Source: CAZSIA01 sp045126355
GTDB lineage: Bacteria; Bacillota_I; Bacilli_A; Acholeplasmatales; Anaeroplasmataceae
Reading direction: 5' to 3'
DNA: 53,134 bases
Assembly (NCBI GenBank): GCA_045126355.1
Contig: JBGVOE010000002.1
Location: 1 to 53,134, forward strand
The position numbers were made by a program, and so were the translations under genes. The notes beneath the pieces are model-generated. The model was not told where the DNA came from and did not search any database. It saw only the letters and a program-made list of their open reading frames with translations. Of this stretch, positions 25,513-34,246 are shown piece after piece (within the stretch, counting starts at the first letter, position 1; the number at the start of each line of letters is the position of its first letter).

Positions 25513-26505
25513 ATGAAAGTTGGTTTTATTGGTGGCGGTTCTTGGGGAAGTACCTTAGCTAATTTATTAAGTGATAATAATCATGAAACTTTAGTTTATG
25601 ATATAAGTAGTGATACAGTTAAACAAATAAATGAAACACATACTCATCCATTTTTTGAGTGTGTAATTAATCCTGATGTAGTAGCTACTAATAGCTTAAA
25701 AGAAGTTGTAGAATTTTCTGATATATTAGTTTTAAGTGTTCCTACTAAAGTTATTAGAGGAGTAATGGAAGAAGTTAAAAAATATATCACTTCTAAAAAA
25801 CTTTTCATTAACGTTAGTAAAGGAATTGAACCTAAAACACTACTTACTGTTAGTGGGATTGCAGAAGAAATATTTACATCTAGCGAAATGAGGGGTTTTG
25901 TTACTTTATCAGGACCATCTCATGCTGAGGAAGTAATTAAGAGAAAATTAACACTTTTAGTAGCCGCAAGTAAAAATATTAAAGATGCTGAATTAGTTCA
26001 ACAAATCTTCTCTAATAATACTTATATGCGAGTATATACATCAACTGATATTTTAGGTGTAGAAGTATCTGGTAGTGTTAAAAATGCTATTGCCCTAATA
26101 AGTGGAGTATGTGCTGGCTTAGGCTTAGGTGAAAATGCGCGTGCTGCTTTAATTGACCGTGGTGCTTTAGAAATTATTCGTATTTGTACTGCATTAGGCG
26201 GTGAAAAAGATACTGTTTATGGTCTTGCTGGTATTGGTGATTTAATAGTTACTGCTTCGAGTATGAATAGTCGAAATTATCAGGCAGGATTAAAAATCGG
26301 TCAAGGTCAAGATGTAAATGAAGTAGTAAATAATTCAAAAATGGTTGTTGAAGGTGTTAGAGTATTAGAATCTGCTCATGAGATAGCTTTAAAATATAAT
26401 TTATATTTACCAATTATTGAAACTGCTTATAAAGTTTTATTTGAAAAATTGCCAATTAATGAAGCAATTGAAACAATTATTTCTGCAAAACTTAAAAAAG
26501 AATAA
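25513..26505 (+). CDS. gpsA: Glycerol-3-phosphate dehydrogenase [NAD(P)+]
   Basis: 330 residues, close to family length. Makes sn-glycerol-3-phosphate for phospholipid synthesis from dihydroxyacetone phosphate. GGGSWGSTLA (7-16) is the dinucleotide-binding loop; FVTLSGPSHAEEV and VSGSVKNAIALISG (with the catalytic Lys) are both intact, as is AGIGDLIVTASS. The ATG has GAGGG upstream and the der stop two bases before. Confidence 0.95.
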   Translation: MKVGFIGGGSWGSTLANLLSDNNHETLVYDISSDTVKQINETHTHPFFECVINPDVVATNSLKEVVEFSDILVLSVPTKVIRGVMEEVKKYITSKKLFINVSKGIEPKTLLTVSGIAEEIFTSSEMRGFVTLSGPSHAEEVIKRKLTLLVAASKNIKDAELVQQIFSNNTYMRVYTSTDILGVEVSGSVKNAIALISGVCAGLGLGENARAALIDRGALEIIRICTALGGEKDTVYGLAGIGDLIVTASSMNSRNYQAGLKIGQGQDVNEVVNNSKMVVEGVRVLESAHEIALKYNLYLPIIETAYKVLFEKLPINEAIETIISAKLKKE

Positions 26506-26512
26506 TATATTT

Positions 26513-26550
26513 AAACCTTCTATCATACTAATTAAATAGGAGGTTTTTTT
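26513..26550 (+). terminator. Hairpin terminator whose 3' arm is also the spoVIF ribosome binding site
   Basis: AAACCTTCTA (26513-26522) pairs with TAGGAGGTTT (26537-26546) with one wobble, followed by TTTT to 26550. The right arm contains AGGAGG (26538-26543), the only ribosome binding site for the next gene, so folding should both end gpsA transcription and hide that site. Confidence 0.7.
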
Positions 26551-26551
26551 G

Positions 26552-26788
26552 TTGAATATAGGACGAATTTGGGATTTTATTGCTGAAAAGAATATTGAAC
26601 CACAAGATATTTTAGAACTTGTTGATGAAGTAAAAAAAGTAGATACATCTGATGAAGAAAATTTAAGAAGAATTATAAAGAAGGTTTCAATATTAGCTAG
26701 AAAAAATATTTCTTTAGAACAAGAAAATAAATTGATCGCTAAAATCCAAACAGATGGTATTGATTTTTCATTATTAGAATATTTTTAA
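26552..26788 (+). CDS. SpoVIF-like sporulation protein
   Basis: 78-residue helical protein. The segment DEENLRRIIKKVSILARKN-type followed by a KENKLI-type helix matches the pattern of Bacillus SpoVIF (YjcC), which has a DEKTVRQLVKKVSKLANK-like core, and a gene of this family follows gpsA in other Bacilli. SpoVIF assists spore-coat assembly in the mother cell. Start is TTG: of two adjacent TTG codons, 26552 has the better distance (eight bases) from AGGAGG; 26549 is possible. Followed by a terminator. Confidence 0.7.
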   Translation: MNIGRIWDFIAEKNIEPQDILELVDEVKKVDTSDEENLRRIIKKVSILARKNISLEQENKLIAKIQTDGIDFSLLEYF

Positions 26789-26795
26789 AAACATT

Positions 26796-26824
26796 TCCCC
26801 AAAATAACTTGGGGATTTGTTTTT
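26796..26824 (+). terminator. Intrinsic terminator after the SpoVIF-like gene
   Basis: TCCCCAA, loop AATAAC, TTGGGGA, then TTTGTTTTT. Confidence 0.88.
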
Positions 26825-26831
26825 ATTATTA

Positions 26832-26837
26832 TATAAT
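26832..26837 (+). promoter_or_regulatory. Probable -10 box for the PAP2 gene
   Basis: TATAAT 27 bases before the start codon, just after a terminator; no clear -35. Confidence 0.4.
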
Positions 26838-26863
26838 ATAGATAGAAGTTGGAGTGATTGTTT

Positions 26864-27475
26864 ATGAATATTAGCGAATGGATTAATGAAACATTCTTTG
26901 GAATGGATGCATCTATTTTTAGATTTACAAATGAAATGTTAAACGAAAATCCTTTTATCTTTAAAATTGCAAGATTTATTAGTTATTTCGGAGACCATGG
27001 AATCTTTTTTATTGCTTTAGCAGTAGTTTTATTAGTATTTAGAAAAACAAGAAAAGTAGGAATTCTTTTAGCATGTGGACTTGCGTTTAATCATGTATTA
27101 AATAATATGATAATTAAGAATTTAGTTGCTAGAGCACGTCCATATGATGAAGTAATGGAATTTAAGTTGATGTGGGAAACTCATAGTAATATTAAAATGA
27201 ATAGTTATTCTTTCCCATCAGGTCATACATCAACTGCGGCAAGTATTGGTGTTGGATTATTTATAGCTTTAAATAAAAAATACAGTTGGCTATTTTTATT
27301 ATTCCCACTTTTAATGGGATGGAGTAGAATTACTTTATTTGTCCATTATCCATCTGATGTATTATTTGGTATTATAATTGGTACTATTGCAATTATTTTG
27401 GCTTATTTTACATCAAAATTATTATTTAAGTTAAAAATAGTTGAAAATTTAACAACAGGAGAAAAATTATTTTAG
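26864..27475 (+). CDS. PAP2-family membrane phosphatase
   Basis: 203 residues with about five membrane helices. The three-part phosphatase signature is complete: K-x6-RP in KNLVARARP (near 86-94), PSGH (near 116-119), and SR-x5-H-x3-D in SRITLFVHYPSD (near 150-162). Members act on lipid pyrophosphates such as undecaprenyl-PP (BcrC type) or phosphatidic acid at the outer membrane face. The substrate cannot be fixed here; murein precursor genes mraY and murD occur 3 kb downstream. ATG 26864 is preferred over TTG 26858 for spacing to GGAG. Confidence 0.88.
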   Translation: MNISEWINETFFGMDASIFRFTNEMLNENPFIFKIARFISYFGDHGIFFIALAVVLLVFRKTRKVGILLACGLAFNHVLNNMIIKNLVARARPYDEVMEFKLMWETHSNIKMNSYSFPSGHTSTAASIGVGLFIALNKKYSWLFLLFPLLMGWSRITLFVHYPSDVLFGIIIGTIAIILAYFTSKLLFKLKIVENLTTGEKLF

Positions 27476-27505
27476 TAGGAACAATTAATTTGTTCCTATT
27501 TTCTT
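27476..27505 (+). terminator. Intrinsic terminator after the PAP2 gene
   Basis: TAGGAACAA pairs perfectly with TTGTTCCTA, followed by TTTTCTT. Confidence 0.85.
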
Positions 27506-27533
27506 TGACAAAACAGTTATTCTTTAATATAAT
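27505..27533 (+). promoter_or_regulatory. Consensus sigma-A promoter of the putative manganese transporter gene
   Basis: TTGACA (27505-27510), 17-base spacer, TATAAT (27528-27533). This is the only fully consensus promoter I found in the window. It leaves a leader of about 26 bases. Confidence 0.85.
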
Positions 27534-27565
27534 TAATCAGGTGTCTTAAAAAGGAGGAGAATGTT

Positions 27566-28441
27566 ATGGATCATGTAATATTACATGCGGTATTAGATAG
27601 TTTAAAAGTATTAGCATTTGTATTTATCTTTAATGTTTTATTTTCTTTCTTAGAAGCATCTTTTACTAAGAAAATTGAAAAATCACATAAAATTAATCCT
27701 TTAACTGGATCACTTATAGGTTTGATTCCACAATGTGGAGTAAGTGTTATAAGTGCGGATTTATATGTGAAAGAACATATCAGTATGGGAACTTTAATCG
27801 CTATTTTTATAACATGTAGCGATGAAGCGATTCCCTTGATTTTAAGTAATCCAAATAAAGCTTTAAGTGTCTTACCTTTATTATTAATAAAATTTATAAT
27901 AGGATTTATTATTGGTTATTTAGTAGATTTAATTTATAGAAAAAGTAGGCATGATGTAGATATGCATAAAGATGATTGTCATCATGTTGAAGAAATACAG
28001 ATTGGTTGTTGTCATCATGAAATAAATAATACAAAAGAAAGTAAGATTAAACGTCATTTAATTCATCCAGTCTTACATTCTTTAAAATTATTTCTTTATG
28101 TTTTAGCAATAAATTTTATCTTTGGAACAATTATTCATTTAATTGGTGAAGAAACATTTGTAGAAATCTTAAAAAACAACAAATATTTCACACCTATATA
28201 TGCTACACTAATTGGGTTGATACCAAATTGTGCCTCAAGTGTAATAATAACTAATTTATACATTATGGGACAATTATCATTTGGAGCAACAATCGCAGGA
28301 CTTATCACAAATGCCGGTTTAGGTATGTTAGTTCTTTTAAAAAACAAAAATATGATTAAAAAAACAATAGTAATTATAAGTATATTAGTACTAACTGCCT
28401 TAGTTAGTGGATATGTTATTAATTTAATAATTGGTTTTTAA
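27566..28441 (+). CDS. Putative manganese/heavy-metal exporter (ArsP_2/DUF2899 type)
   Basis: 291 residues with about ten membrane helices in two inverted or tandem halves. Each half has the same signature, LIGLIPQCGVSV near residue 50 and LIGLIPNCASSV near 218. The halves are joined by a hydrophilic loop (about 128-165) rich in His, Cys and Asp, including DDCHHVEE and CCHHE, a likely metal-binding site. This architecture matches the family annotated as putative manganese transporter. It is a single-gene unit with its own strong promoter. Metal and direction are inferred from family only. Confidence 0.75.
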   Translation: MDHVILHAVLDSLKVLAFVFIFNVLFSFLEASFTKKIEKSHKINPLTGSLIGLIPQCGVSVISADLYVKEHISMGTLIAIFITCSDEAIPLILSNPNKALSVLPLLLIKFIIGFIIGYLVDLIYRKSRHDVDMHKDDCHHVEEIQIGCCHHEINNTKESKIKRHLIHPVLHSLKLFLYVLAINFIFGTIIHLIGEETFVEILKNNKYFTPIYATLIGLIPNCASSVIITNLYIMGQLSFGATIAGLITNAGLGMLVLLKNKNMIKKTIVIISILVLTALVSGYVINLIIGF

Positions 28442-28465
28442 TCCACAACTAAAAAAGGAGATAGT

Positions 28466-29926
28466 ATGAAATTTAACGAATTACAAATAAAAGAAGAAAT
28501 TATAAAAGCCATTGAAGAAATGGGCTTTAGTGAGTTAATGCCAATTCAAGAACGCGTTATTCCATTTGTTTTAGATGGATGTGACGTAATTGGTCAAGCT
28601 CAAACAGGAACAGGTAAAACGGCTGCCTTTGGTATTCCACTGATTGAAAAATCAACCCGTAAACACACAGGGGTTGAACATTTAATCATTTCACCAACAA
28701 GAGAATTAGCAACACAAATCAAAAATGAATTAGAATTACTTGCTAAATATAGTGGTGTTACAATTGGTTTAATCTTAGGTGGTGTAGACTACAATAAAGA
28801 AAGAAGAATGTTAAAAGCAAATCCTAACATTATTGTAGGTACTCCAGGAAGACTATTAGACCATATTACAAATAAAAAATTAGATTTATCTAACTTAAAA
28901 TCATTAACTTTAGATGAAGCTGATGAAATGTTAGATATTGGATTTAAAGAAGAATTAAATAAAATCATTGAAGCAATGCCTGAGGAAAGACAATCTTTAT
29001 TATTCTCAGCAACTTTATCAGAAGATGTTAAAAAATTAGCTAGTAAAATGTTAAATAATCCAATTGAAGTATTAGTGTCATCTGGCTTAACGACAGCTAC
29101 TAATGTTAAACAACAAGCAGTTGTTTGTGAAGAAGAAGATAAATTAACAATCTTAACAAGATTATTACAAATAAATAAACCTCAATCAGCAATTATCTTT
29201 GGTAGAACAAAAAGAAGAGCAGACGAATTAGCAAAAGCACTTCTTAAAGCAGGTTTTCAAGCCAAAGCTTTACATGGTGACTTAACTCAAAAAGAACGTA
29301 GTAATGTAATGGATGGATTTAAAAGTGGATTATTTAAAATCTTAGTAGCAACAGACGTTGCCGCTAGAGGAATTCATGTTGATGGAATTGAAGTAGTATA
29401 TAACTTTGACCTACCACAAGAAATCGAATATTATGTTCACCGTATTGGTCGTACAGGACGTGCCGGTATGCAAGGAACTAGTATTTCATTTGTAAGAAGT
29501 ATAGAAATGGATTATATCGAATTAATTGAGAAAAAGACTCGTTCAGAAATCGAAATTATTCATGCTCCATCAAATACAAATGTAAAACGTGCTAAAAAAG
29601 AACATTTAATCGAAACAATCAAAAATGTAATTGAAGAAGGTAGAGGAATGAAACATTACGATACTGCAGTTACATTAATTGAAATGTTTGGTGCTGAAAT
29701 GGCACTTAATGCGGCATTAGAAATTATTTCACCTAAAAATCAACCAGTACTTGATGTACTATCTAAAGAACCACCAGTTATAGTTAAATTAAGAAAGCGC
29801 AATGAATTTGTAAGAGGAAAAAAACATCCTGTAAATAAACGTGAAGAACAAGGACGTTTTGATAAAAACAAAAGAAGTTTTCAAAGAAATGGAAAAGTAG
29901 AAAGAAAAAAATCTTATAGTAAATAA
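28466..29926 (+). CDS. DEAD-box RNA helicase (CshA-like)
   Basis: 486 residues. All helicase motifs are present: Q motif (FSELMPIQ), I AQTGTGKT, Ia PTRELA, II DEAD, III SAT, and VI HRIGRTGRAG. A C-terminal extension of about 120 residues ends in a basic Lys/Arg-rich tail suited to RNA binding. Such enzymes unwind RNA during cold adaptation, ribosome assembly and mRNA decay. Start follows AAAAAAGGAGATAGT. Single-gene unit with a terminator. Confidence 0.93.
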   Translation: MKFNELQIKEEIIKAIEEMGFSELMPIQERVIPFVLDGCDVIGQAQTGTGKTAAFGIPLIEKSTRKHTGVEHLIISPTRELATQIKNELELLAKYSGVTIGLILGGVDYNKERRMLKANPNIIVGTPGRLLDHITNKKLDLSNLKSLTLDEADEMLDIGFKEELNKIIEAMPEERQSLLFSATLSEDVKKLASKMLNNPIEVLVSSGLTTATNVKQQAVVCEEEDKLTILTRLLQINKPQSAIIFGRTKRRADELAKALLKAGFQAKALHGDLTQKERSNVMDGFKSGLFKILVATDVAARGIHVDGIEVVYNFDLPQEIEYYVHRIGRTGRAGMQGTSISFVRSIEMDYIELIEKKTRSEIEIIHAPSNTNVKRAKKEHLIETIKNVIEEGRGMKHYDTAVTLIEMFGAEMALNAALEIISPKNQPVLDVLSKEPPVIVKLRKRNEFVRGKKHPVNKREEQGRFDKNKRSFQRNGKVERKKSYSK

Positions 29927-29950
29927 ATGAAGAGAAATCTTCATTTTTTT
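29926..29950 (+). terminator. Intrinsic terminator after the DEAD-box helicase
   Basis: AATGAAGA, loop GAAA, TCTTCATT, then TTTTT. Confidence 0.85.
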
Positions 29951-29985
29951 TATTATCTTTTAATATGTTTATATGAGGTGGGATG

Positions 29986-30945
29986 ATGGAAATATGGTAT
30001 TTAATGTTATTAACTTTTATATTAACTTTTTTAATATTAAATTGGTTAATAAATTATCAAAAAAGAAATAGAGTAGGTCAAATAGAACGTGAAGAAGGAC
30101 TAAGAAGTCATAAAGAGAAAAATAGAACTCCTATTTTTGGAGGAGTTGCGTTTGTTTTAAGTTATTTAATTGTATTTACATTCTTGCTTATTATAAACGA
30201 GATAAATATTTATATTTATTTACTAATTGTAATGCCAATGACATCATTTTCTTTACTTGGTTTTATCGATGATTATTTGATATTAAAATATAAGAAGAAT
30301 GAAGGAATAAAACCTAATATAAAATTTTTAATTCAAATAATTATATCTACACTTTTTTTTATAATATATTTAATATTAAATTTTGATACAACAATAAACC
30401 TGTTCTTTATTACAATCGATTTGAAATTTTTATATGGAATCTTTATTTTATTAGCATTCTCTGGTTTTACAAACGCAACAAATTTAACAGATGGGGTTGA
30501 TGGTCTTTTAGCTGGGACATTTAGTTTTATTTTAATAGGATTATTTTTAATAACGGGAAATAGTGATATACGTAATTTAATTATAATAATATTTTCAGGA
30601 ATTTGTGCTTTTTTATATTTTAACCTTCCGAAAGCAAAAATTTTTATGGGAGATACGGGTTCACTTGCGATTGGATCACTTTTTGTATCATTATTAGTTA
30701 TATTAAAGTTAGAAGTATTTTTATTTATATTTGGACTTGTATATGTACTAGAAACACTAAGTGTGATGTTACAAGTAGCTTATTTTAAATATAGTAAAGG
30801 AAAAAGAATATTTAAAATGTCACCACTACATCATCACTTTGAAATAGTATTTAATAGTGAAATTAAAACATTAATATTATTTTATTTATTTACTATTACA
30901 ACAGTTATATGTGGAGTATTATTATTTATAAATTATATGAGGTAA
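29986..30945 (+). CDS. mraY: Phospho-N-acetylmuramoyl-pentapeptide-transferase
   Basis: 319 residues, about ten membrane helices. Transfers phospho-MurNAc-pentapeptide to undecaprenyl phosphate, forming lipid I. Family motifs are clear: RTPIFGG near residue 47, FIDDYL near 93, ATNLTDGVDGL near 165 with catalytic Asp residues, and the MraY-specific FKMSPLHHHFE near 283-293, which excludes TagO/WecA. Start is ATG 29986 or 29983; the GAGGTGGG site favours 29986. murD follows by nine bases. The full dcw cluster is not here, so the two were split off from it. Confidence 0.93.
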   Translation: MEIWYLMLLTFILTFLILNWLINYQKRNRVGQIEREEGLRSHKEKNRTPIFGGVAFVLSYLIVFTFLLIINEINIYIYLLIVMPMTSFSLLGFIDDYLILKYKKNEGIKPNIKFLIQIIISTLFFIIYLILNFDTTINLFFITIDLKFLYGIFILLAFSGFTNATNLTDGVDGLLAGTFSFILIGLFLITGNSDIRNLIIIIFSGICAFLYFNLPKAKIFMGDTGSLAIGSLFVSLLVILKLEVFLFIFGLVYVLETLSVMLQVAYFKYSKGKRIFKMSPLHHHFEIVFNSEIKTLILFYLFTITTVICGVLLFINYMR

Positions 30946-30954
30946 GGGAGAAAA

Positions 30955-32193
30955 ATGGTAGAAATTTTATTATTAGGAATTGGAAAAAGTAATAATGCAT
31001 TAAATCAGTTTATGATTAAATATAGTATTGAACATGATTACCTAAGTTTAATAGATGTTGTAAGATTTGATTATAAATTAGTTATAAAAGGACCTGGAAT
31101 TTATTATGATGAAGAAGTGATACAAAAGTTTATTGAAAAAGGTGTTGATATAATAACAGATATTGAATTTATATATTGGTTTTTAAATAAAGAATATATC
31201 GCCATAACAGGTACAAATGGTAAAACAACCACTACTTATCTTATAACGGATATTATTAATACAGCTTATAGCGCAGTAAGTTGTGGTAATTGTGGTTTTC
31301 CGATATCACAAGCGGCACTAGATTATAAACTATATAAATATTTTGTCCTAGAATTATCAAGTTTTCAGCTAAAAGGAATAAAGAAGTTTACTCCAAAGAT
31401 TGCGGTTGTTACAAATTTAAAACAAGCTCATCTAGATTATCATCATACGATAGAAGATTATTATAAATCAAAACTTTATATAGCAAAGAATCAAAGTAAA
31501 CAAGATTATTTAGTCTTAAATGCAGACGATTTAAATGTTATGTCCTTATTTAAAAATACTGATGCAACTAAAATAACTTTTTCATTAACAAATAGGGGGT
31601 CTAATGCATATTTTTATAAAAAATTTTTTTATTTTAATAAAGAAAGGGTTTGTCATATTAAATATTTAAAAAGTAAAACAGATATAATTATATATAATGT
31701 ACTTGCGGCTATAAGTGTAGCGAAAATTTTAAAAATAGAAAATAAAAATATTAAAAAGGCCTTAAAAGAATTTACATTTATTAAATATCGTTTAGAAGAA
31801 ATTAAACCGAATATTTATAATGACGCCAAAAGTACTAATGTTTATTCTACAATTAGCGCTATTAAATGTTTTAAAAACAAAAATATAATTTTAATATGTG
31901 GTGGATATGACAGAAAAGAAGAAATCAACATATTAGAAGAAGATTTAGTAAATGTAGTAAGAATTTATCTTTATGGACAAGTAAAAGATAAATTATATAA
32001 TTATCTAAAAAGAAAAAAGGAAGTTTATATTTTTGATACTTTAAAAGAGGCTACTTTAAAAGCTTTAAACGATAGAATAGATGAAATAGTTTTATATTCA
32101 CCAATGTTTGCCTCATATGATCAGTACTCCTCATATGAAGAAAGAGGTAAGGAATTTAGTAATATTATCAAAAATTATTATAATAAATATTAA
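30955..32193 (+). CDS. murD: UDP-N-acetylmuramoylalanine--D-glutamate ligase
   Basis: 412 residues, shorter than the usual 440-460. Adds D-Glu to UDP-MurNAc-L-Ala. ATP site TGTNGKTTTTYL near residues 84-95, central NLKQAHLDYHH near 157, and a C-terminal domain with NDAKSTNVYSTISAI near 285 and ICGGYDR near 313, the MurD type. The N-terminal UDP-binding domain is reduced, which accounts for the shortness. Paired with mraY, as in the standard dcw order. Confidence 0.92.
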   Translation: MVEILLLGIGKSNNALNQFMIKYSIEHDYLSLIDVVRFDYKLVIKGPGIYYDEEVIQKFIEKGVDIITDIEFIYWFLNKEYIAITGTNGKTTTTYLITDIINTAYSAVSCGNCGFPISQAALDYKLYKYFVLELSSFQLKGIKKFTPKIAVVTNLKQAHLDYHHTIEDYYKSKLYIAKNQSKQDYLVLNADDLNVMSLFKNTDATKITFSLTNRGSNAYFYKKFFYFNKERVCHIKYLKSKTDIIIYNVLAAISVAKILKIENKNIKKALKEFTFIKYRLEEIKPNIYNDAKSTNVYSTISAIKCFKNKNIILICGGYDRKEEINILEEDLVNVVRIYLYGQVKDKLYNYLKRKKEVYIFDTLKEATLKALNDRIDEIVLYSPMFASYDQYSSYEERGKEFSNIIKNYYNKY

Positions 32194-32228
32194 AAAAATT
32201 TTTTTTGTTTTAAATTTTAAAAAGTTTT

Positions 32229-32256
32229 TTGAAATATATATATTTTATTGTATAAT
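32229..32256 (+). promoter_or_regulatory. Promoter of galK
   Basis: TTGAAA (32229-32234), 16-base spacer, TATAAT (32251-32256), 37 bases before the galK start. Confidence 0.65.
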
Positions 32257-32292
32257 ATATATGTGAAATTATTTAAATAGAGGTAAATGTAA

Positions 32293-33462
32293 ATGAATAA
32301 AAATGATTTAAAATTACAATATGCAAATGTTTATGAAGAAACTGAAAATTTAAGTTACTATTTCTCACCAGGAAGAATTAATGTTATTGGTGAACATATT
32401 GACTACAATGGTGGTTTAGTATTCCCTTGTGCAATTTCTTTAGGAACTTATGCAGCTGTTTCTTTAAGAGAAGATGATACTGTTAATTTATACTCTGGAA
32501 ACTTCCCAGCTGTTGGTGTTGTTTCTTTCAAATTAAGTGAAGTATTAACAAAAGATAACTTATGGACTGACTATGTTAAAGGTGTTGTAAGTGAAATTAC
32601 TAAATTAGGTCATAAATTAGATAAAGGGTTCAATGCATATATCATTGGTAACTTACCAAATGGTGCATCTTTATCTTCAAGTGCTTCATTAGAGTTATTA
32701 TTCTGTGAAATTATTCGTGAAATTCATGGATTAGAATTATCTGATTTAGATTTAGTAAAAATTAGTCAAGGTGCTGAAAATAACTTTGTAGGTCTACACT
32801 GTGGAATTATGGACCAATTTGCAATTGGTATGAGTAAAAAAGATCATGCTATTTTATTAGATTGTGCAACTGTTTCATATGATTACGCTCCTCTTGATTT
32901 AAAAGACAATGTAATTTTAATTTTAAATACAAATAAACGTCGTGATTTAGTAACATCTAAATATAATGAACGTTGCGAAGAATGTGCAACTGGATTAAAG
33001 ATTGTTCAAGAAAACTATAAAAATGTTAAATTCTTATGTGAATTAGAAGAATCTGATTTAGAAGCAATTAAACCATTAATCAAAAACGAAATCGTTTATA
33101 ATCGTGTAAGACACGTTGTAAGTGAAATGGCTCGTGTTAAAAAAGCATTTGCTTGCTTAACTGAAGGTGACTTAGAAACTGTTGGTAAATTATTAAATGC
33201 ATCTCATCATTCACTACAATATGACTATGAAGTTACAGGTAAAGAATTAGATACAATTGTTAGTATTGCTCAAAGCTGCAAAGGTGTATTAGGAGCTAGA
33301 ATGATTGGTGCAGGTTTCGCTGGATGTGCAATCGCAATTGTTAAAGCTAGTGAAGTTGAAAGTGTTACTGAAAAAGTTAAAGCTGGATATTTAGCTGAAA
33401 TTGGTTATGCTTGTGATATCTATGTAGCTCAAACTTCTAATAGAACTGGAAGAATCGGTTAA
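32293..33462 (+). CDS. galK: Galactokinase
   Basis: 389 residues, normal length. Phosphorylates galactose at C1 in the Leloir pathway. Signature PGRINVIGEHIDYNGG near residues 27-42, ATP-binding motif LPNGASLSSSASLEL near 120-134, and C-terminal MIGAGFAGCAIAIV. Codons are noticeably regular, suggesting strong expression. galT and galE are not nearby; the gene has its own promoter and terminator. Related GHMP sugar kinases (N-acetylgalactosamine kinase) are less likely given the match at the sugar-binding GEHIDYN. Confidence 0.92.
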   Translation: MNKNDLKLQYANVYEETENLSYYFSPGRINVIGEHIDYNGGLVFPCAISLGTYAAVSLREDDTVNLYSGNFPAVGVVSFKLSEVLTKDNLWTDYVKGVVSEITKLGHKLDKGFNAYIIGNLPNGASLSSSASLELLFCEIIREIHGLELSDLDLVKISQGAENNFVGLHCGIMDQFAIGMSKKDHAILLDCATVSYDYAPLDLKDNVILILNTNKRRDLVTSKYNERCEECATGLKIVQENYKNVKFLCELEESDLEAIKPLIKNEIVYNRVRHVVSEMARVKKAFACLTEGDLETVGKLLNASHHSLQYDYEVTGKELDTIVSIAQSCKGVLGARMIGAGFAGCAIAIVKASEVESVTEKVKAGYLAEIGYACDIYVAQTSNRTGRIG

Positions 33463-33481
33463 GAATAATTTTACAAATTTT

Positions 33482-33508
33482 AAAGCCCAATTAAGGGCTT
33501 TTTCTTTT
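33482..33508 (+). terminator. Intrinsic terminator after galK
   Basis: AAAGCCC pairs with GGGCTTT, followed by TTCTTTT. The 168 bases from 33509 to nadD are A+T-rich; I see nothing else there beyond a weak TAGAAT-type -10. Confidence 0.85.
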
Positions 33509-33676
33509 GTTTTATGTTGTTTTTTTACTTGATTTATTAACATGTTATGAGTTAACTTTCATATTTGTATTAATAAATTCGAAAAATCAAAAATTATATA
33601 AGTTTATTTAAAAAAATCATTTATTTATTTCTAAAATAAATAAAATGTGTTAGAATAATAAAATGGAGTTGTTATT

Positions 33677-34246
33677 ATGATTATTATTTATGGAGGAGCT
33701 TTTAATCCACCGACTAAAGCTCATTATTTGATAGCTAAAAAAATTATTGATAAGTTTAATCCTGATACCTTTTATTTCTTACCAGTTGGTTCAAGATATA
33801 ATAAAAAAGGCATGGCAGATTATGAGTCTCGATTTAATATGACTAAGATTATGGCAGATAAATTTAAGAGTGCGATTGTTTCAAGAAAAGAAAATGAAGA
33901 GTCGTTTCGTGGAACATATTATGCATTAAAAGATTTTAGTTTGATTGATAACGATTTATATTTTGTTATGGGTGCTGATAATTTTGATTATTTAGATAAA
34001 TGGATAATGGCTGATAAGTTGATTGAAGAATTTAAATTTATTATTATTACTAGAAAAGGTTATGATGTAAGTGAACTTATCAAAGAAAAATATAATAACA
34101 ATAAAGACAACTTTACTATATTAGAAATCGATTTTCCGATTTCAAGTACAGATTTTAGAGAAAATAAAAATAAAGAAATACTTTTAGATGAAGTGTATGA
34201 ATATATCAAAATTAATGATTTATATGAGGTGAACGAAAATGTTTAA
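33677..34246 (+). CDS. nadD: Nicotinate-nucleotide adenylyltransferase
   Basis: 189 residues. Joins nicotinate mononucleotide with ATP to form deamido-NAD. The nucleotidyltransferase loop YGGAFNPPTKAHY (residues 5-17, with the conserved HxxH-like T-K-A-H), VMGADNFDYLDKW near 100, and ISSTDFR near 155 (the ISSTxIR signature) are all present. It overlaps nadE by eight bases, so the last two steps of NAD synthesis are made together. Confidence 0.92.
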   Translation: MIIIYGGAFNPPTKAHYLIAKKIIDKFNPDTFYFLPVGSRYNKKGMADYESRFNMTKIMADKFKSAIVSRKENEESFRGTYYALKDFSLIDNDLYFVMGADNFDYLDKWIMADKLIEEFKFIIITRKGYDVSELIKEKYNNNKDNFTILEIDFPISSTDFRENKNKEILLDEVYEYIKINDLYEVNENV

